Shown here in pieces: positions 36,524-47,600 of a DNA stretch of 64,000 nt. The position numbers and the translations under genes were made by a program. Position 1 is the first letter of the stretch. Each line of letters opens with the position of its first letter. Under the pieces are notes generated by a model. The model was not told where the DNA came from. It worked only from the letters and a program-made list of their open reading frames with translations, and ran no database searches. The stretch is from Diatrype stigma (taxonomy: Eukaryota; Ascomycota; Sordariomycetes; Xylariales; Diatrypaceae), in contig JAKJXP020000128.1 of NCBI GenBank assembly GCA_022225965.2, positions 48,966 to 112,965 on the forward strand, written 5' to 3'.

Positions 36524-37551
36524 GTTCTTTTGGTGTGTTGTGTTGTGTATCCTCTACACTAAAGGAGCGAGTTGGTGCGGTCTCCTTTTAATGATTGACC
36601 TGTTGTGTTGGGCCGGATACTTTTTCCCGGGGGACAATATAGTAGATGTAGTAGTATAATAAACCAAGAAAATCCGATGCGATTGTATGATGCGATGATT
36701 GTAGCCAGCTAGATGATCACTTAGTCAATTTCGAACCTCTAAGACATCCCAGAGTCTATCGTCAGGGGAATGCGAAGTATTTATACTCGAAAGACAGACT
36801 CATGCCATGCATCGGAGTTGAGGTCGGTCGAATATCTAGACGCTGGTTATCGCCTAAGTACGAAGTGAAGAAGTCCGGTAGGTGGGTTGAAATAGTTACT
36901 TATGAGGTCCATCAGACGTCATTCGTCAATTCGGTAGCGCTCCACCACGACCATCACCACTTTTGCCGCGCTCATTGCAACGGTATGATTTAGCGGCCTT
37001 GCTAATCAGGTGCGGTGCTCAATCTACTGTATGTGTGAAACTGTGCGTATGGACTAGAAGGGAAACATCGTGCGAAACCGACAGTCCCGGATTAATTATA
37101 AAGCACTGCTGTTTCCACCCATCCCCTGAAATGGTTTTACTGGAGGATGTCGTCAGCATAGTCCGAATCGCCAGGGAGAACATGTAGCCGGTCTGCATTA
37201 GGTATTTTGCGATATATGCTACCCAAAATCGATTACTCGATCACGTTCTAAGTAATAGCCTGCCAACTCCCGAATCGTACTGTATTGTCTTGATAATCAA
37301 GGGAGAAATGGGGAAAGGAAAATGCGAGTAAATTCATCTACGGCTCAGATATCAATGCTAATGCGGAGGCATGATAGGCCTGAATGAAGTGAGCAGCGGC
37401 ATGCATCAATTTCTCGTCTGTTCCATCGGTGCCACGTAATACACGATGCCCCGTACTCTCCCAATCTCATATCCTTGTCTTGTCATCTCATCGCCCATAA
37501 ATTCATACCAACAGAGCACTGCTAAGTATGCAGCAGCCACGCCAAACAATC
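36524..37551. other. Intergenic, 1.0 kb
   Basis: Promoter of the NmrA-like gene followed by the 3' flank of xanthine dehydrogenase. No gene is seen. Confidence 0.45.
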
Positions 37552-40500
37552 TCAAATAGCGATGAAGAAGCTCTTCTCGCCCTCCTTCGGCAGCACCCTC
37601 GCGCGCTGCATGATGGGGTCGACGCAGGAGAGCCGGATGCGCTCGGGGGTAGCCGGGCTCTCGAGCCGCAGGAGGCCATCTTCGCCCTCCTTCTCGTTGC
37701 CATCACCGTCGCTCTTCCCGACCACGGTGGTAGCGACGACGCCGTAGTCGGCGCGCGCAGCCTTGAGGGCGTCGCGGATGGCGAAGAAGACGGAGCTGCC
37801 CATGAAGAGCGGGGGCTCGCCGACGCCGCGGCTGCGCTGGATGGTGCGGAGGTTCTCCCAGGTGACGCCCTTGAGCAGGCTGATGTTCATGACCTGGGGG
37901 ATGTCGCGGAAGCCGGGGATCTTGTAGGCGCCGGGCCCCTTCGTGGCGAGCCCGCCCGCGGCGGGCCCGCTGCGCAGCCACAAGCTCTCCTCCATGGTGA
38001 AGAGGCCGAGGCCCTGGGCGAAGGCGCCCTCGATCTGGCCGTAGTCGATGGACGGGTTGATGGAGCGACCGACGTCCATCTTGATGTCGGCGCGGAGGCA
38101 CGTCCACGTGCCCGTCAGGCAGTCCACCTCCACCTCGGCCGCCGCCACGCCCTGCGTGAAGTAGAAGAACATCTTGCCCGTGTTCTCGCCCCACGTGTAC
38201 CCGATCTCCGGCGTCTTGTAGAACCCGTTGGCGCTCAGGTTGACCCGGTCGAAGTACGCCGCGTGCGCGATCTCCTTCATTGTCGCTGTTGGCCCGAGCC
38301 TCTCCCGGTAGGGAGCTAGGCGGGCGTTGATCTGCTCGCAGGCATTCCACACCGCGTAGCCGTTCAGGTCCGAGGAAGCCGAGGCGGCTGTGGGTGAGGT
38401 GTTGGCTACCGTGTTGGTGCCCGTCTCTTGGATGTGTACGTCTGATATCGGTACTTTCAGCGCTTCAGCGGCCAGCGTGATGATCTTTGTATGCAAGCCC
38501 TGTCCCATTTCTGTGCCGCCGTGGGCGACAAGAACCGACCCGTCGTGGTAGATGTGCACGAGCGCGCCGGCCTGGTTGAACCAAAGTGCCGTAAAGGAGA
38601 TGCCGAATTTAGTAGGGATGAGCGCTATACCCCGTTTGCGCCACTTGTGCAACTTGTTGAAGTCATCAACAGCTTTCCGCCGATTGGCATAGTCCGCTTC
38701 TTCTTGGATTTGCTTGTACATCAAGGGAACATGCCAGTCCTGGATCTCTTGATTGAAATGGGTCTTCTGCCCAGGCTCGTACATATTGATCTGGCGGAGT
38801 TTATCCACGGACATACCAAGACGGTCCGCGACCTCGGACATGTAAGACTCGGTCAGGAACATGCCTTGGGGCCCGCCGAACCCACGGAAGGCAGTGTTAG
38901 ACATTGTGTTGGTCTTGCACAAACGGCCGCGGACGTGGACATTGGGTATGTAATAGCAGTTGTCGCAGTGTGTCATAGCACGTTCGCAGACGGCCGCGCT
39001 CAGGTCAAACGACCAGCCGGCATTGTTGAATATGTCAATATCCAGCGCTTGGAGTTTCCCGTCCTTATTCACTCCGATCTTCCATTTGCCAAGGAAAGGA
39101 TGGCGTTGACCACTGAATACCATGTCTTCATCTCGGTTGAGCATGCACCGGACCGGCCGCTTCGTCTTCTGTGCTGCCAGAGCTATGATTGTACTCAGCG
39201 CAACGCATCTTGTTTCTTTGCCCCCAAAACCGCCCCCTAGACGCTTTACACGAGCGACTACCTTATTAGATTGTACACCTAAAACCTTAGCAGCATATGC
39301 TTGACTAGGGGAACATGTTAGAAACCAAGATTCGGTATTGATGGGGATAGGACACATACGTCTCTGTGGGATTCTGACTACTAGACCATATTTCGATCTC
39401 GCCATCCTCGGGTTTTGGTATCGCTAGAGCTGCGTTCGTCTCTAGGTAGAAGTGTTCCTGGCCGCCCATGCGTGTCACGCCGGTGATGGTGTAATCACAG
39501 TTCTTGAATGCTTCTTCAGTATCCCCTCTCTTAATGAATCGATAGAACTTATGGAAACTCTCCTTCTCGATTGCTTCTTCCATTGTAAATATGGCTGGAA
39601 GATCCTCGTACTCGATCTTCACGGCTCGGACGCCTTCTTCAGCTCTTGCCTTGGAGGTGGCTAGGACGATCGCGATCGCCTGGCCAGCAGTGAAGACTTC
39701 ATCGTCGACGAAGAAGAAGTCATCAAAATTCGGTGCTCCCCATTTGTTGTCTTCTGCCTTATGCAGATCGTTCTTATCAACCACGTCGACCACCCCAGGT
39801 ATCTCTAATGTGACCGAGTAGTCGATAGATTTGATCTTCGCATGGGCTCTTGTTGACAGTACAAGGCATGCATGAAGCTCGTTCTTTAGTGGCGGGATAT
39901 CATCCGTGTATTGAGCCTCTCCAGTAGTTTGTTTGAGAGCGGCAACGTGGTTTGCAGCCTTTCCTACTGATTCTTTCATGTACTCGGTAGTTGCCTCATT
40001 GTCCTTCCAGCCAGAGGATATTGCTCGTTCTAGCTCCTCGACTGCCTGGCTATCGCCGTTCGCGCTCTCCACGTTCAAGCCAGACAATACATCATTATAG
40101 AATCTGTAGAAAAATCCAAGTGCTAGCGCCTTTCGATATGATGCCATGCCACCCGGAACGCCGAATGCAAGGTTGAAGTCGGACTCGAGAGCGTTCATCG
40201 CACCTTCGAGGGTATCCGGATGTGCAAACATTTTGCCCTTCAAATACTCATTCGCCTTCTTGGCCGCGATGGTAAATGGTGCCATGCCGCCATAGACTAG
40301 GTTGGAATGTTCCACAATACCTTTCTCATCCACTCTCACATGTAGCGCACCCGTAACAATTGCAATGTCGTCATCCTTTCGCTTCGCTTGCTTATACCCT
40401 CTGAAGTAGACTCCTTTCTCCCGTGTTACTGGGATACGTATAGAGGCGATGATGGCATCTTGCTCCAATGCAGTTCGCCGATAGCCCTTGAAGAATGTTG

Positions 40501-41795
40501 CCATAGGAATTTCGGTTTCCTGGTGGTAGGATTTGGCCACCAAAACACAATCAGCTGCCATGAACACAGGGTTCAAATCTGAAATCGGTGAGGCCGTAGC
40601 TAGGTTTCCAGCTGGGGTTCCGACATTCCTGATTTGCCTTCCAGCGAAATATTTGAGTTGCTTATAGATCACCTGGAAGATTTGGCCCTTGGTTTCCCCG
40701 TAATGCTTAACAGCCTCCTGACAAATCGTTTCGAGGTCTGTAAGGATGACGTTTCCGCCAATCTCCAGGTAGTCCTCTTTGAACGCGTACTGTCGCAGCT
40801 CGGGAATATCGCCGACGAATATGGACACTGGGTACTGCATGGCCTTGAATTTGATCTCAATCTGGGTTTCGGTGCTTCCGCCAATGATCTTAGCGGTTGG
40901 ATATACACTCTTTATCTCGAGGAGCTGATCTAGAGTGACTGGGCGATACCATCTTTTCCGCTTGTTGCCGAACGCAAGAGGCTTGAACGCATGCCTCTTC
41001 AAGGATGGCGGGAAAATGAGCTCGGTATCAGGGTTGTACTCGATGAATCCCGGGGGCGTGAATCGCTTGATAGGTTGCCCGTCTTCCAGGTCCCCCGTCT
41101 TACAGCAACCCCCTTTTGCACCATCCCCCTTCTCCATGCAGCAACCAGACCCGCCATTCGTGCTGCTTTTACCACATGCGCTCTTGGCAATGAATGTCTG
41201 AGCCGCATCCAAGATGGGGCGATATCCAGTACAACGGCACAGGTTGCCGTCGAATGCTTCCTCGACGTCGTGTTCGGTTGGGTTATCGTTGTTCCTTAGC
41301 AGAGCATATAGGCTCATGACGATCCCCGGCGTACAAAACCCACATTGGCTCCCATTATATTTGGCTATCCGCTCTTGAGTGGGGTGGGGTCGCTTCACAT
41401 CTCCTATACCCTCGATCGTAACGACATGTTTCCCGTCGACGCTCGCAAGGGGTGCCAGGCAGGCGTTGACACTGGCATGGTAGATCTGCTTGGTTGTCGG
41501 GTTGTACTGACTAATGACGACGGTACAAGCACCACAGCCACCCTCGGCGCAGCCACTAGGGAGACGGCGGTCAGCATCGCCTCGATCCGATGTCACATGT
41601 GTGTGTAGCTTACAGCTTCGTCCCAGTCAAGCCGATCCCCCGCAGATATTCCAGCAAGGTCACCTCGGGATCTATTTCATCAAGCACCACGCGCGTGCCG
41701 TTGAGAAAGAAGCGGATGGTATCATCGTAGGCGGTTGTGAGATTCGAATGAGGAAGACCCGTGTCTCGCACAGGTAAAGTGGCGCTGGGAGCCAT
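37552..41795 (-). CDS. hxA: Xanthine dehydrogenase (purine hydroxylase I), three exons
   Basis: Exons 41795-41614, 41555-39360, 39304-37552, about 1376 aa, normal for fungal xanthine dehydrogenase. It oxidises hypoxanthine to xanthine and urate in purine degradation. Domains in order: plant-type 2Fe-2S (GCAEGGCGACTVV), second 2Fe-2S (CGFCTPGIVMSLYA, then NLCRCTGYRPI), a Cys/Gly-rich linker (GGSGCCMEKG, GGCCK) characteristic of fungal enzymes, the FAD domain (IGGSTETQIEIKFK, NVGTPAGNLATASPISDLNP) and the molybdopterin domain (KRLGGGFGGKETR, FRGFGGPQGMF, HGGTEMGQGLHTK, and the catalytic Glu in GVGEPPLF). The ATG at 41795 is the first in frame. A GATA-type site CGATAG at 41848-41853 is near the start, consistent with nitrogen control. 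Confidence 0.97.
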
Positions 41796-42563
41796 GCTGG
41801 ACAACAACTCGAGTCTATCCTTGCCTTTCCTTCAATGGACACTGAATCGATAGTCAATCAACTAGAATGAATCCCGGACAGGCGCGATTATAGCAACGCA
41901 TAGGCCTAAGGGAAGTCGGTATTAAGAGACGGTGTCAAAATATAGCTTCGATGCCGAGAAGAGAGACACGGCAGTTTTAAGACAATATGAGACAGAGGAA
42001 CATAAAGCGAGAACACCTAGAATGATTCAAGTGCTCGGATCCGACAAGGTTACCAGCTTCACCGAGATATCAGATCCCGCCATTTGTATTTACACATGGG
42101 CATACCTAGACTGCTTAGTTGTGACTAGACATGTGGAGTGGCGATAAGGGAGGCTGTCATCGCCGGACACCGATGGACGATGGTCGATGGTCGATGGTCG
42201 ATGGAATGGCTGGATGGGGGGGCCTTCAGGTGCTACGTAGGTAGGTATGTATGTAGGTACATACAATGTACGTACATACTCAGCTCTATACGAACCTAAG
42301 AACACATTACAAGAGAAGCGATGTCAGCGTGCTTATCGCAAACAGATACTTGCCCAAGTAGGCACCTGGAAATTCTTGGGCATTGAGCGATGTCAGTTAT
42401 CTCTGGTCCGTCCTACAATAACCGTCAAGCCCGAGGTCCATATTCAGCATGAAGAGGCGAATCAGAGAGGGTCAATATCGAATCGTTCTCCTGGCGGAGA
42501 CAGGGGTCAGTTGACAGGTCCGTAACTCCAAGATTCTCACAGCTGGCAGTACCTACTAACTAG
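41796..42563. promoter_or_regulatory. Xanthine dehydrogenase promoter region
   Basis: It contains a CGATAG (HGATAR, AreA-type) site at 41848-41853, 53 bp from the start codon. Further out are a 7-bp repeat (42171-42205) and a GTAGGTATGTATGTAGGTAC-type simple repeat around 42238-42280. Confidence 0.45.
42171..42205. repeat. 7-bp microsatellite CGATGGT, five units
   Basis: Direct repeats CGATGGA, CGATGGT x3, CGATGGA. Confidence 0.85.
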
Positions 42564-42862
42564 TACGAAGGTAGCGGCCAAAAGTCTGCGGACGGCTTGA
42601 CGATCAGATACAGTACGGTCGTTTCAAGAAATAAACAGTATACTTTGCTCTAAGGATGTATTAGCGTACGGCAACTAAGCTGCGCCCTATCACGGGCCTA
42701 AGACTTATGCTGAAATGGAATATCTTCAGGGGGCTTAGGCCACTTACCTCCCCAAGCCTAGTGCTGGCAAGCTAAACGTTATGTATACTGTACGTAACAG
42801 TGATTCAACAAACTGTAAGGGAAAGTAGAGCAGTCCGCAGACTTTTGGCCGCTACCTTCGTA
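42564..42862. mobile_element. Tc1/mariner-type MITE, about 295 bp, perfect 28-bp terminal repeats
   Basis: The left arm 42564-42593 and right arm 42833-42862 are perfect reverse complements over 30 bp, including a flanking TA on each side that is the expected mariner target duplication. The arms contain GGCCAAAAGTCTGCGGAC, reminiscent of the (C)CAAAAGT core of Tc1/impala terminal repeats. The interior (about 240 bp) has no coding capacity. Arm identity is complete, so the copy is probably young and was not hit by RIP. Confidence 0.88.
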
Positions 42863-43196
42863 TGTATGTATATGATCCCATAGTTCACACCCAGTCGGGC
42901 CAGGCTCGAATCTGCTGAATTTCAATTGGACGAGAGCACCGAAAGCCCGGAGCCTCAGCGGTTTCATCGCCGTCATTCCATCACCACCACACCACAACAC
43001 CACCACACCACGCCCTATCACTACCCGTCCGCTATTCTGACGACGAGGACGACACCGACGAGACGACACCAACGACACCAACGACACCGACGAAGACCTC
43101 CGAAACAGGCGCCGACGCAGCATAACATCGCCCATTATCCTCATCCGACGCCCGGCCGCATTCCATTCTCTCAACCCCCACACCCTCGTCAGCACA
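42863..43196 (+). promoter_or_regulatory. NDUFB7 promoter region, simple-sequence rich
   Basis: CACCAC-type and GACGACACCGACGA-type simple repeats (42980-43100) lead into the NDUFB7 leader. They create long open frames on both strands (42779-43352) that I do not regard as genes. Confidence 0.45.
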
Positions 43197-43718
43197 ATGG
43201 CTCTCTTCAGCTCGTCCGAGGCGGCCCCGGCAAGTAAGCAAAGCAAAGCAAAGCAAAGGCAAAGCAAAGCCATTGCACAACACTCCCGCCCACTCACACG
43301 GTACTAACGGAGGAAACCCTATGAACCGAAACAAACAGAGGCTACGAGACAAGAGATGGAGGATGCCAAGCTCCCGATCGCCTACCGAGACAGCTGCGCA
43401 AACCTGCTCATACCGCTGAACCGATGCCGGGCTGACACCTACTACTTGCCCTGGAAGTGCGAGGTGTGTTCTCCGTCTTTGTCATGTTCCGAACTGCCGT
43501 TACGTACCTGCCTACCTCTCTAGGTAGCCATCGGCTTGCCCGGCTTGTCCTGTACCTGTCTTTGTGTCCTTCCCGGACTAGCTGACCATACTCCTCTTCG
43601 AATGTGCGTTTAGAACGAGCGGCACAGTTACGAGAAGTGCCAGTACGAAGAGTTTAAGAAGCGGGTGGCCAAGATGAACGAGCTGAGGGAAGCCCACGGT
43701 GGTGCTCGAAGCAACTGA
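43197..43718 (+). CDS. NDUFB7: NADH:ubiquinone oxidoreductase (complex I) B18 subunit, three exons
   Basis: Exons 43197-43233, 43339-43463, 43614-43718, 88 aa. The small protein has a twin CX9C arrangement: C32-x9-C42 (SCANLLIPLNRC) and C53-x9-C63 (KCENERHSYEKC), plus LPWKCE and YEEFKKRV, exactly the pattern of the NDUFB7/B18 family. It is an accessory subunit on the intermembrane-space side of mitochondrial complex I, folded by the Mia40 route; no cleaved presequence is expected. The first intron opens with a (AAGCA)n run. A MITE ends 335 bp upstream. None of its exons makes a long open frame, so it would be missed by simple ORF calling. Confidence 0.94.
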
Positions 43719-44640
43719 GCGAGAAACAAACACAGCGGAAGGACAGAGCATGGCGGAGTATGATATAGATGTGCGCCCACCGGATGATGTCCGCGCACTC
43801 AAGAGCCGACCAACACACGTACACGCGAACAGGCAGGCATACTGGTAGGAAGGTAGTAAAGCAGTATGGCGGCTAGCCCGATAGAAGCCATGTGCCCAAT
43901 ACTCTGCTTGTACATATATAATCTACTTGCACATTGGCGCAGTCCGACGATTGCTCGATACTGGAGTCCGAGTCATATCCTGATCGACTGAAACAAATAG
44001 CTCTGAAGGCTCATGAATAACTACTTGCTTACACAGGTACTCTCGGCATTGCAAATCTGAATGACAGTTCTGGACTGGACTTGGAAGGCACGCTCGTCCA
44101 TTTCTTCAATTGATGGAAGAGGAAGAAAAAAGAAAAGAGGCGGAGGGGAGGTGGGGCATCTCCACGTAGGCAGCGACTCCGCCATGCATTGCCCAGGTAA
44201 GAGACTACGAATATGTATAGAATTGGTTCTACCGTTGTGACACTTCCTTCACAGGATCGAAGCATCACATATGATTAGATTGCGGTACATCCCGTCCCCT
44301 TGCAGAGTATTTTGACCGACCTCGCGGTGAAGATCTGGCATTTGTCATGTCGTCCCCTAAATCAAGTCAATGAAACCTATTCTTAGTTACACCTCAGCAG
44401 AATCCCCCAGTATAAGCACAGTGAAGCAAGGTACAGCCTGAGCCTAATACCAGGCAGGCAGAGTAGAAAAATTGATCGCATTTCTGGGATGTCTATGTCC
44501 ATCCATGTCCACCACCTGGGCTTAACATTATCTTCTTTATGAAGAGCGTAGACATGAAACCAGCACTAAAATACTACTTGCGAGCCATGTGGGATGCCGC
44601 TGGCATGATGTGATTGATATCCCTTCCTACTCGCTAGTCC
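43719..44640. other. Convergent intergenic region
   Basis: 3' flank of NDUFB7 (+) and of the coilin-like gene (-). No gene is seen. Confidence 0.5.
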
Positions 44641-47600
44641 TTAAAACCTAGCGCTCGTCTTCCTGCGTGCCTTACTCCCCCCACTAGGCCCCCCTTTCCG
44701 ACTTAACTCCGGGAGGGACGATGACAGATTCTGGCTATGGCTGTGACTCTGACTCTGGCTTTGACTTTGACTCTGTCCTTGTGATGATGATATGCCTTTG
44801 CCCGCCTGCCTACCGCCGAATTGTCGGGAGCTAAGGGGCGCTGTCGAGCTTCGGGTGGGGTTGCGAGTTCGGTCTAGCAGCCCCGTTCTCTTGTTGTTGA
44901 CCTTGCTGATCCATCCCGGGCCCTTGGGCAGGCTGGAGGATGTATTCGATTTCGACTTCGGCGAGTATGTCTCGTCGGCGTCCTCGTCGGCGTAGTGCTC
45001 CGTGAACTGGGGCTCAGGCTCCTGCTCCGCATCACTAGACGAAAGTAGGTCGATAACCTGTGTCCCGGGGGGAAGGGTGAACTGTGACGATGATTCCTTC
45101 TTCGGTTGGCTATTTAACGGCTTTCGCACAGCCCTCTTAGGCGGAGGAGGTGAGATCTTCGCCTCGGCGCTGCTAGGTTGTCGACGGAGCTTGGGCAAAG
45201 AGAGCTGCTCATCCTTAATGACCGCATCTACACTCATCAGGCTATCATCGTTATCATCATCGACTAGATTTGGGGGACGGAAGCTGTCGGGGATGTTCGA
45301 GGATTCTTCCTCATCTCGATCGTCAACCGATTGTTCATCTAATTTCCGCATCGCTTCCTCGTATTCTAGGTCCTTGGCTGTCCTGGTTACCGGGTTTCTC
45401 ACTGTCTTCTCAGCCTGCGACTGAGACTTGGAGGGGCTCTGAGTCTGGCGGGACGTTCTCGCGGTGCAGAAGATGGTGTTGATTGATGCAAGCGAGCCGG
45501 GGGTAGAGGGGGCCTCGGACGACTGCTCCGTTGCCTTGATAGGTGTGACTTGATGATCAGAACTGAACAGTTTCGTAGGGGACGGGGTTGGTGTGGTCAC
45601 GTCTTCCTCTTGATCTATTCCGGGGCTACCATCGTCATCAGCGCCTAGGATCGTGGAGACCCCATGACCGTGGACTTCATCGTCCGCTTCCGTCACCCTG
45701 AGCGAATCCGGACCATCGCCATCTTCTTCCATGGTGTAGTCTAACTGGCGCCCACTGCGAACACTACCGACAGATGAGGGTGCCGTGAGCTTAGCATACT
45801 TGGCCTTAGGGGTACCCGTGATGACCTCATCATCATCCCCGCCAAACACTGGGGCGGACGATTGGTCCCGTGAGGCGACAGGATCGGACAAGAGTGGCGC
45901 GGTAGTATCGTTCGCTTCCGTGTCGACGTCACCTCTGTATCCCGAGCTCTCGATAGCCGACGGGTCGATCGGTGTAGCACCGGCAGCTTGACTGGTAGTG
46001 TCGTGCAGTTGTCGAGAAGGGCTGCTGATTTGGGACGTATCCGATAACGAAAGACCCGCTTGGTCTATGGAATCCTGACCTTGGCCTGCCTGAGGATCCG
46101 TGGAGTGGCTCGCATTTCGACCTTCGTCGCCTGTCGCCTGCGCAGTGGCTGGTGCGGACGACCGCACCCTCGCATCGATACCAGCGTCCTCCTTATCCCT
46201 CACGGCTGCCACGGATGATTCAGTAACATGACTTTCCGCCTCGGGTTGTGTTGGTACCTCTTCGTCCGATTTCTCTGGTACCTCCGCGACACTGCTCTCG
46301 GGGGCCTGGCTCGCGGATGCGGCTTCGACCGGCTCGGCACCTTCTGCGAAAGGAAAGGGGTGTTGGAGGATCTTCGGTTCGTCCATATCTGCAAAGCTGA
46401 CCGTTCTATATCCTTCATCTTCCCCACTCACATCCCCTTCGACCGCATCGTCCTCCTCTTCGAGGTCGGGAGCTTCGAATTTATCGTAGACGCGTTTGCC
46501 GGTGACCGGGTCGTAGCGCTTCTGGCTGCTGTCCAGGTTACGATCCCGTTTCGCCAGACACACCTCCACACCCGTCGCATCGTCATCGATCCTAACTACG
46601 ACTCCGGTAACTTGTGAGAGTAAAGGTTGCCACCTTGTTGCAGCGGAACACGACCACTTCTTCCACGTGATGACCATACCAGGTTTCACCTCTCCCGGCC
46701 GTAGTATGGGAAGACTTGATAGGTCTGGTGGGAGGGACGGCAAGTCATCTAAGTCCGTGAACTGGCTTGCTTCGGCTGCAGTGTCATTCATCTCCTGATC
46801 CGGCTCCACCACGTCATCGTAGTTCAGCTGGATGTTGTTCTCGCCATGAACGTCGTCCTCGATGCCGTTGAATGTCTCATCGTAGCCCTCCCCACCCCAT
46901 TCGAAAGACTCGTCGTGTTTTCTTTTCTTCGTATAGGTATTCTCTTCCTGGTAGAAGTGCGCCTGGTCACGCTGCGCCCGCTTGCCGTGGCCACCACGCT
47001 TGTCAGATTTCTTATGGGACCAAGAGTTTTGCTGCTGGGGATCCCATCGTTGCACGAACGGGAAGGGAGGCTCGCTGAGCTCTACCCCTTCTTGGCAACA
47101 CTCCACGGCTCGGTAGAAAATCAGCTCTTTCCAAGCATTGGGATCTTCTTCCCCAGAAGGTTCAGATCCTGCGATGGTGGTTGGTTGTTCCGTATCCGGC
47201 TTCTCCTGCTCGAGTCTGTGATTCGTGAGGGGCCGGACGCCTTCCATCAGCTTTGCGCGTACTTTCTCCGCACCATCTTTGCCCTTCGGATCGCGTAGAC
47301 CGAGGGCGCCAAACAGGAGTCTACGTCCAGCCCCCATATCTACCCGGCGTCTTTTTTGACTCGTGTCTGATTCTACCGTAGCTGGTTCACTAACTAGAGC
47401 CTCTTGCGGGACTGCGTTTTGCGAAGTAGCCTCCCGCTCCTGCCCATTTCCATCATTTCGTTTGCGCTTGGAACCGACGTGGGATTCGGTAAGGGAACTG
47501 TCATCGGAGATCAATCCCCCCTTGGAGTCCACCTCTACTCCCCCAGAAGCAATCGCGTCTAGCAACGCCTTTCGTTTTGCTTCAAATAGCGATTGATCAT

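Noticed and set aside
37528..38319. 263-codon plus-strand frame
   Set aside because: Antisense shadow of the GC-rich 3' end of xanthine dehydrogenase.
42779..43352. Long frames on both strands over simple repeats
   Set aside because: They cover a MITE arm, CACCAC/GACGACACC simple sequence and NDUFB7 exon 1, and have no domain.
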